Shown: positions 59,615 to 64,000 of the stretch, in pieces | Position numbering within the stretch: the stretch's first letter is position 1 | How the letters are laid out: every line of letters starts with the position of its first letter | Assembly: GCF_006716745.1 (NCBI RefSeq) | Contig: NZ_VFPP01000001.1 | Coordinates: forward strand, 2,666,001-2,730,000 | Length of the DNA: 64,000 nucleotides | Source of the DNA: Saccharothrix saharensis | GTDB taxonomy: Bacteria; Actinomycetota; Actinomycetes; Mycobacteriales; Pseudonocardiaceae | Direction: 5' to 3' | Translations under genes and position numbers: made by a program | The notes under the pieces: generated by a model | Told to the model about the DNA's origin: nothing | The model's input: the letters and a program-made list of their open reading frames with translations, nothing else | The model's database searches: none

Positions 59615-61006
59615 GTGGTGGACCGGGACGGACGGCCGCTGGCCGACGCCATTCGCGCCGGATTCGGCGGCGAGCTGCTGGAGCCGGACGACGCCGGGTA
59701 CGACCGGGCGCGCGTGGTGTGGAACGCCGTGGCGGACCGGCGTCCCGCGGTGATCGCCCGCTGCCGCGGGGTGGCCGACGTCCTGCACGCGCTGGCGGTG
59801 GCGCGGGAGTTCGGTGTCGAGGTCGCGGTGCGCGGCGGTGGCCACGACGTGGCGGGCAACGGCGTGAGCGAGGGCGGCGTCGTGCTCGACCTGTCGCCGA
59901 TGAAGGGCGTCCGGGTCGATCCCGTGCGGCGCGTCGCCCGCGCCCAGGCCGGGCTCACCTGGGCCGAGCTCGACCGGGAGACGCAGGCGTTCGGCTTGGC
60001 CACGACCGGTGGGCAGTGCTCCGGCACGGGGGTCGCCGGCGTCACCCTCGGCGGCGGCATGGGTTGGCTCATGCGCAAGCACGGGCTCACCGTCGACAAC
60101 CTGCTCTCCGTCGACGTCGTGACGCCCGACGGACGGCTGCTCACCGCGAGCGAACACGACAACAGCGAGCTGTTCTGGGGCCTGCGCGGAGGCGGCGGCA
60201 ACTTCGGCGTCGCCACCGAGTTCGAGTTCCGCCTGCACCCGGTCCGCGAGGTCACGGCCGGACTGCTGGTCCATCCCGGCGACCGGCTGGCCGACGTCCT
60301 CGCCTTCTACCGCGACTACGCCGCGACCGAACCCGACTCCGTCACCTCGACCGTCATCGCCCTGACCGCGCCGGTGATGGCCGGCCTGCCCGAATCACTG
60401 CACGGCAAGCCGGCGGTCGCCATCGGCGTGTGCCACAGCGGTCCACCCGAGGACGCCGAACAGGCCCTGCGCCCGCTGCGCGAGTTCGGCCCACCGGCGG
60501 CCGACCTCATCGCGCAGATGCCCTACACGACGCTGCAGAGCATGTTCGACGGCATGCCCGCCGGCGACTACGGCTACCGCCAGAGCATCCGCTCCGGCTA
60601 CCTCACCGAGCTGACCGACGACGCCATCGCCGCCCTGGTCCACCACGCCGGCACCGCCGTGTCGCCCCTGTGCCTGGTCGAACTGCTGCACCTCGAAGGC
60701 GCCGTCGCCCGGGTGCCGGAGGACGGCACCGCGTTCCCCGGCCGCGACGCGCGCTTCTTCTGCATGTTCCAGTCCACCTGGAGCGACCCCGCCGACACCG
60801 CCCACACCGCCTGGACCCGGGCAGCCTGGAACGCCTTCGCCCACTTCACCGACGGCCGCACCCACCCGAACTTCCTCGACGCCGACGAACCCGCCCACCG
60901 CGTCACCGACGCCTACGGCCCACCCAAGACCGCCCGCCTGGCCGCGCTCAAGCGCCGGTACGACCCCACCAACTTCCTCCACCTGAACAAGAACATCCGC
61001 CCGTAG
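59615..61006 (+). CDS. FAD-linked oxidase, berberine-bridge-enzyme type
   Basis: A 463-residue flavoprotein of the BBE/6-hydroxynicotine-oxidase family. The FAD domain contains 'VAVRGGGHDVAGNGVSEGG', whose His is the expected 8-alpha-histidyl FAD link. 'TTGGQCSGTGVAGVTLGGGM' has a Cys near the position used for a second link in bicovalent members. 'LFWGLRGGGGNFGVATEFEF' is the second nucleotide loop, and the C-terminus 'YDPTNFLHLNKNIRP' is the family ending. These enzymes oxidise alcohols, sugars or amines, or close rings. GGAGCAGC precedes tandem GTG codons at 59615/59618. Divergent from the P450. Confidence 0.87.
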   Translation: MVDRDGRPLADAIRAGFGGELLEPDDAGYDRARVVWNAVADRRPAVIARCRGVADVLHALAVAREFGVEVAVRGGGHDVAGNGVSEGGVVLDLSPMKGVRVDPVRRVARAQAGLTWAELDRETQAFGLATTGGQCSGTGVAGVTLGGGMGWLMRKHGLTVDNLLSVDVVTPDGRLLTASEHDNSELFWGLRGGGGNFGVATEFEFRLHPVREVTAGLLVHPGDRLADVLAFYRDYAATEPDSVTSTVIALTAPVMAGLPESLHGKPAVAIGVCHSGPPEDAEQALRPLREFGPPAADLIAQMPYTTLQSMFDGMPAGDYGYRQSIRSGYLTELTDDAIAALVHHAGTAVSPLCLVELLHLEGAVARVPEDGTAFPGRDARFFCMFQSTWSDPADTAHTAWTRAAWNAFAHFTDGRTHPNFLDADEPAHRVTDAYGPPKTARLAALKRRYDPTNFLHLNKNIRP

Positions 61007-61015
61007 CACCGGGCT

Positions 61016-61219
61016 TCACGTGTTGTGGACACGAAGGACGGCACGCACGGGCAACTCCTTGTCCTCGTGCCGCACCCCGATCACCACCGAGGGGCGGCCG
61101 GCCCGCCAGTCGACCTGGTGGTCGGCCCCGAACCCGTCGTCGAACTCCGACTGGACGGCCTCGCCGCCTCGCCACTCGCCACCGGCACGCGCGCCGGACA
61201 GCGCCCCCAGCCGGTCCAC
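61016..61219 (-). CDS. Small protein, possibly 5'-truncated
   Basis: A 67-residue frame ending 'WRAGRPSVVIGVRHEDKELP' and 'VRAVLRVHNT', with natural composition. The only in-frame start codon is GTG at 61219, without a good ribosome site. The coding-like sequence continues upstream ('IEPDGYEDLDRALGRARDRV') to a stop at 61280-61282 with no start codon. Either a short protein starts at 61219 or this is a gene whose start has been lost. Family not recognised. Its stop is 9 bp from the stop of the convergent oxidase gene. Confidence 0.4.
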   Translation of the reverse strand: MDRLGALSGARAGGEWRGGEAVQSEFDDGFGADHQVDWRAGRPSVVIGVRHEDKELPVRAVLRVHNT

Positions 61220-61536
61220 CCGGTCACGAGCCCGCCCGAGCGCCCGGTCGAGATCCTCGTAACCGTCGGGCTCGATCGATCACCCTCCGGGCCGCGTGCA
61301 CCGACGATCGTCCGATCAGCCGCCACTCGACCACCCGATCCGGACTGACCACTGTGGACCGTTCGAGGGGCCGCGCCGGGCAGCACCCCGTCGGCCCGGC
61401 CACGTGCGGTGACGTGGCCGCGCCAGGCCTTCCCGATCGAGTGGAGTAGCGGTTCACCCCGTACTGGCGCAGGTGCGATTCGGAGACCCTCACGAGTGGG
61501 CGCGACGCGTGCCCGACCGTCTCCGAGGAGGGGAAC
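61220..61536. other. Intergenic region upstream of the I36-type inhibitor gene
   Basis: The first 60 bp continue the minus-strand coding-like sequence described for 61016-61219. The rest, up to the GAGGAGGGG ribosome site at about 61525, shows no further gene or clear repeat. Confidence 0.35.
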
Positions 61537-62160
61537 ATGGGAGTCACATCCAGTACTCGCCGGATGCTCGCGAGGTGCGGTGCCGTCGTCACGGCGGCGT
61601 TCCTGGCGGCCTCGGTCCCACCGGCGGCGGGGGCGGCGCCGGGTGGACCGACCGGTCCGCTCGCGCCCAGGATGGAGCAGCTGCTGGCCGAGCACCCCGG
61701 TGGTGTCCAGGTCAGTGACAACGCGCTGGCGTGGGACCGCGGCCGGGTCGTGCTCGTCATGCCCTCGCCCGGTGAGGCGGTGGCGCCCAGGGGCCTGGGG
61801 CGCAACCCCCGGGGTCGGCAGGTCCGGTCGATGGGCTTGGCGGACCTCGCCGACCCGTCCGGGACGAGGGACGTGCACGGCTGCCCCTCCGGGGCGACGA
61901 AGAAGGACAACTACTGCTTCTACGGCGACCGCGACTTCGGCGGTGACCGGTGGCAGTTCGCCGAAACGTGCGCCGACCAGGCCGGCGACTGGGGCTTCTC
62001 GCGCAAGACGTCGAGCTGGGTCAACACCGACACCGACAAGACCATCGTCGCGTACGACGGCAACACCCGGTTGTGGGACGAGCCGGAGAACAGCGTCTCC
62101 AAGTACGTCGGCGCCACCAACAACGACAGGCTGACGCGGTGGGACTGCCGGGGCCAATAG
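61537..62160 (+). CDS. Secreted peptidase-inhibitor I36-like protein
   Basis: A 207-residue secreted protein. The signal peptide ends 'VPPAAGAAPG', a linker of about 90 residues follows ('MEQLLAEHPGGVQVSDNALA'), and the C-terminal 90 residues form a peptidase-inhibitor family I36 / gamma-crystallin-like domain with Cys, Trp and Tyr landmarks ('CPSGATKKDNYCFYGDRDFG', 'WGFSRKTSSWVNTDTD'). I36 members such as SMPI block metalloproteases, but many homologues are uncharacterised. GAGGAGGGG sits 3 bp before the ATG. A 21-bp hairpin terminates it. It may protect against, or modulate, the secreted proteases encoded in this window. Confidence 0.8.
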   Translation: MGVTSSTRRMLARCGAVVTAAFLAASVPPAAGAAPGGPTGPLAPRMEQLLAEHPGGVQVSDNALAWDRGRVVLVMPSPGEAVAPRGLGRNPRGRQVRSMGLADLADPSGTRDVHGCPSGATKKDNYCFYGDRDFGGDRWQFAETCADQAGDWGFSRKTSSWVNTDTDKTIVAYDGNTRLWDEPENSVSKYVGATNNDRLTRWDCRGQ

Positions 62161-62178
62161 CGCGACCCGCAGCGGAGT

Positions 62179-62229
62179 GCGGTGCCGCGCTCCGGTCGGC
62201 ATCGATGTCCGACCGGAGCGCGGCACCGC
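62179..62229. terminator. Perfect 21-bp bidirectional hairpin
   Basis: Arms 62179-62199 and 62209-62229 are fully complementary with a 9-nt loop, between the inhibitor gene and the convergent EF-hand gene. It is the longest stem in the window. Confidence 0.85.
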
Positions 62230-62283
62230 CGGCCAGATCCCGCCGGGTGTGCGCAGGCGCGGTCCGCGCCCGGCGGGTCGGTA

Positions 62284-62841
62284 TCAGACCGCGATCGGTC
62301 CGAAGATCCAGTTCCCCCTGGCGTCCTCCTCCGCGCTGCGGAAGAACTGCTCGTTGGCGGCGTGCAGTTCGGCGCGCTCGAGCGAGCCGTTGCCGTCCAG
62401 GTCGAGCTTGTCGAACGCGGCGTTGCCCGCCTCCTCGGACAGGCGGAAGGCGCTGGCCGCCATGCGCACGTACTCGGTCCTGGTGATCCGACCGTCGCCG
62501 TCGACGTCCATCAGGTCGTAGAAGGCGTCGGCGACCGGTGCGATGTGGGTGCGGTAGCCCTCCTCCGACGTGGTCACGAACCGGTCCATGCCCGAGGAGT
62601 ACTCGGCCACGTCGACGCGGTCGTCACCGTCGGTGTCCATCGGACGGGTGACCGTCTCCCACAACCGGTCGTAGCGGCTCCGGAGGAGTTCGCTCTCGGG
62701 CGAGCCCGGCGCGTACCCGAAAGCGGTGACGAGCCGGTCGGCGGACGCCGTGTAATCCATCCTGTCGATCGTGCCGTCGTCGTCCACGTCCAGCAGGGCG
62801 AAGAGGTGTGCGAGTTTTCGCTTCAGCAGTTCGTTGAGCAT
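62284..62841 (-). CDS. Four-EF-hand calcium-binding protein (calerythrin-like)
   Basis: A 185-residue cytoplasmic protein with four EF-hand loops: 'DVDDDGTIDRMDY' (about residue 18), 'DTDGDDRVDVAEY' (about 69), 'DVDGDGRITRTEY' (about 113) and 'DLDGNGSLERAEL' (about 147). Each keeps the Asp at loop position 1 and an acidic residue at position 12 or close to it, except the first, which ends in Asp. The arrangement is that of bacterial calerythrin/sarcoplasmic-type proteins of actinomycetes, which buffer or sense calcium. The ATG at 62841 has GAAAGGG upstream. It is divergent from the SDR gene across 83 bp. Confidence 0.9.
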   Translation of the reverse strand: MLNELLKRKLAHLFALLDVDDDGTIDRMDYTASADRLVTAFGYAPGSPESELLRSRYDRLWETVTRPMDTDGDDRVDVAEYSSGMDRFVTTSEEGYRTHIAPVADAFYDLMDVDGDGRITRTEYVRMAASAFRLSEEAGNAAFDKLDLDGNGSLERAELHAANEQFFRSAEEDARGNWIFGPIAV

Positions 62842-62924
62842 GGCATGCGACCCTTTCCCGAAGGTGCATTACTCTGACGACGTGAACGCTAGTGTCCACC
62901 ACGCGACCACGCGAAGGTTGCTGG

Positions 62925-63983
62925 ATGGCTAATCATGTGGTAGACGGCGCGAACGGATTCGTCGCCTCCCATCTCATCGGCGCGCTCGTGGCGCGCGGCG
63001 ACTCGGTGATCGCTTTGGCGCGGGCCAGTGAGGAGGTGGTCCGCAGGAAGGTCTCCGACGCCTTGGCCACGCTGCACCTGAACCCCGACCTGGCGAAGAA
63101 GGTGCAGTTCAGGACGTTCTCGCTGGGCGATCCCGCGCTGGGCACGGCGGCGCCCGACGTGTTCGCCGAGCCTTGCACCTACTGGCACAGCGCAGCCCTG
63201 ATCACGTTCTTCCCGCGGCGCGAGGCCGAGTTGCACGCCGTCAACGTGGTCGGTTCGGCCAACGCCGTCACCGCGTTCACCAGGCACGCGAAACCCGGGT
63301 CGCGTTACGTCCACGTCAGCACGGCTTACCAAAATGGAACCACGCACAGTAGAACGTTGGAGCAATGGCCTGAATACGGTCACCCGTCCGAGTTCAGGAA
63401 TGACTACGAGCACTCCAAAAGAGCGGCCGAAGTCGCCCTCTCGCAGACCGGGTTAGCACGAAAGAGTGTCGTTTTGGTCACCCGGTTGGGCGTCATGGTC
63501 GGTCATTCCGGAACCGGTCGGGCGTTGTCCGACCTCGGGCTCTACGACTTCCTCCGGGTGATCGCGCTGTTCGCGAGGCGCACCCCCGGCGAACGCGTCC
63601 GCTTCGTGTGCCACCCGGGGGCGGCGCTGCACCTGACCCCCGTGGACGGCACGGTGGACCGGATGCTGGCGCTGGCGGACGGCCCGCTCGACCGGCCGGT
63701 CCGGCACCTCGTGCCCGCCGTCGCCGTGCCGGTGACCGACCTGTTCGCCGCGATCTCCGCCCACCTGCCCGTCGAGCTGGTCCCCGTCACCGCCGAGGAC
63801 GTCGAGGCCGAGCCCTTCACCAGGTTCGAGGCGATCGTCAACATGCGGTGCAAGTTCACCTCGCCCTACCTGCGCCACGAGTACGAGTTCGAGTCCCGCG
63901 CAGACGCCCAGCCGCCACCCGTCACACCCCGGATCCTCGACCTGCTCATCTCCTGGTACGTGCGTGAAGGGCTGCCCGAATGA
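62925..63983 (+). CDS. Extended SDR / thioester-reductase-like protein
   Basis: A 352-residue NAD(P)-binding protein of the male-sterility/thioester-reductase (NAD_binding_4) type. The nucleotide loop reads 'VDGANGFVASHLIGALVARG', then 'HSAALITFFPRREAELHAVN'; the catalytic Ser is in 'YVHVSTAYQNG' and the YxxxK pair in 'NDYEHSKRAAEVAL'. Stand-alone members reduce acyl thioesters or modify polyketide and lipid intermediates. The ATG at 62925 follows GAAGG; a GTG at 62892 is the alternative. The segment 63320-63480 is clearly lower in GC than the rest. Its stop overlaps the next start by 4 bp, so it is the first gene of an operon leaving the window. Confidence 0.8.
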   Translation: MANHVVDGANGFVASHLIGALVARGDSVIALARASEEVVRRKVSDALATLHLNPDLAKKVQFRTFSLGDPALGTAAPDVFAEPCTYWHSAALITFFPRREAELHAVNVVGSANAVTAFTRHAKPGSRYVHVSTAYQNGTTHSRTLEQWPEYGHPSEFRNDYEHSKRAAEVALSQTGLARKSVVLVTRLGVMVGHSGTGRALSDLGLYDFLRVIALFARRTPGERVRFVCHPGAALHLTPVDGTVDRMLALADGPLDRPVRHLVPAVAVPVTDLFAAISAHLPVELVPVTAEDVEAEPFTRFEAIVNMRCKFTSPYLRHEYEFESRADAQPPPVTPRILDLLISWYVREGLPE

Positions 63984-64000
63984 CGGACTTCGTCACCCGC
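63980..64000 (+). CDS. Start of a further gene, cut by the window edge
   Basis: ATG at 63980 overlaps the TGA of the SDR gene (ATGA) and opens a frame beginning 'MTDFVTR'. Seven codons are visible. The overlap implies co-transcription with the SDR. Product unknown. Confidence 0.55.

Noticed and set aside
1-64000. tRNA or rRNA genes
   Set aside because: No cloverleaf with a TTCGAATC-type arm or conserved rRNA segment was noticed while reading; a dedicated scan would be needed to be sure.

Overview
This 64 kb window is high-GC actinobacterial chromosome. The many GTG starts, several apparently leaderless genes, an SsgA-like sporulation protein, SARP/LuxR-type STAND regulators and an LmbU-family regulator suggest a filamentous actinomycete. 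The gene style fits Pseudonocardiales (Saccharothrix/Actinosynnema/Lentzea-like), but the genus is inference only. No rRNA, tRNA or CRISPR array was seen. Most of the window is accessory: small regulator-plus-target units, secreted polysaccharide and protein hydrolases, and at least five decayed genes.

Layout. 0-12.7 kb: an IS701-like transposase remnant; a flavin-dependent monooxygenase; MarR divergent from an MFS exporter; a PucR-like regulator followed by a PPOX/F420-type flavoprotein; an alpha/beta hydrolase divergent from a CGNR zinc-finger regulator; a TetR-AhpD pair facing a decayed ECF41/SigJ sigma gene; a membrane protein-YtrA-like GntR operon; and an SsgA-like gene with an upstream small gene. 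13-26 kb: cytochrome P450; STAND-LuxR regulator; methyltransferase; TetR-azoreductase unit with three matching operators; galactokinase; a 1046-residue SARP (BTAD-STAND) regulator; a DUF4097 protein; a second P450.

26-39 kb: an MFS exporter pseudogene; an AA10 lytic polysaccharide monooxygenase with a perfect CebR box; ECF sigma plus peroxiredoxin; an MFS exporter; an EF-G2 gene with a short upstream ORF and leader hairpins; XRE regulator divergent from an SDR; a subtilase; an FAD-monooxygenase remnant; two small membrane or secreted proteins. 39-48.7 kb: a GH51-GH43 arabinan-degradation pair under two LacI-type boxes, a decayed HelR-like helicase, a DUF732 lipoprotein and a trypsin-like protease. 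48.7-54.2 kb: a repeat-rich membrane protein and a tightly coupled alpha/beta hydrolase, polytopic membrane protein and cyclopropane-synthase-like methyltransferase operon.

54.5-61 kb is the most distinctive block. An LmbU-family regulator is divergent from a STAND-LuxR regulator, and a P450 lacking the usual I-helix acid is divergent from a berberine-bridge-type flavin oxidase. Both divergent promoter regions carry clustered CAGGGGGT/ACCCCCTG elements, so the four genes look like one small regulon of oxidative tailoring enzymes without its own scaffold-building genes. The window ends with an I36-type secreted inhibitor, an EF-hand protein and a carboxylate/thioester-reductase-type SDR that overlaps the start of the next gene.

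Perfect GC-rich hairpins lie between many convergent gene pairs, which supports the gene boundaries chosen here.
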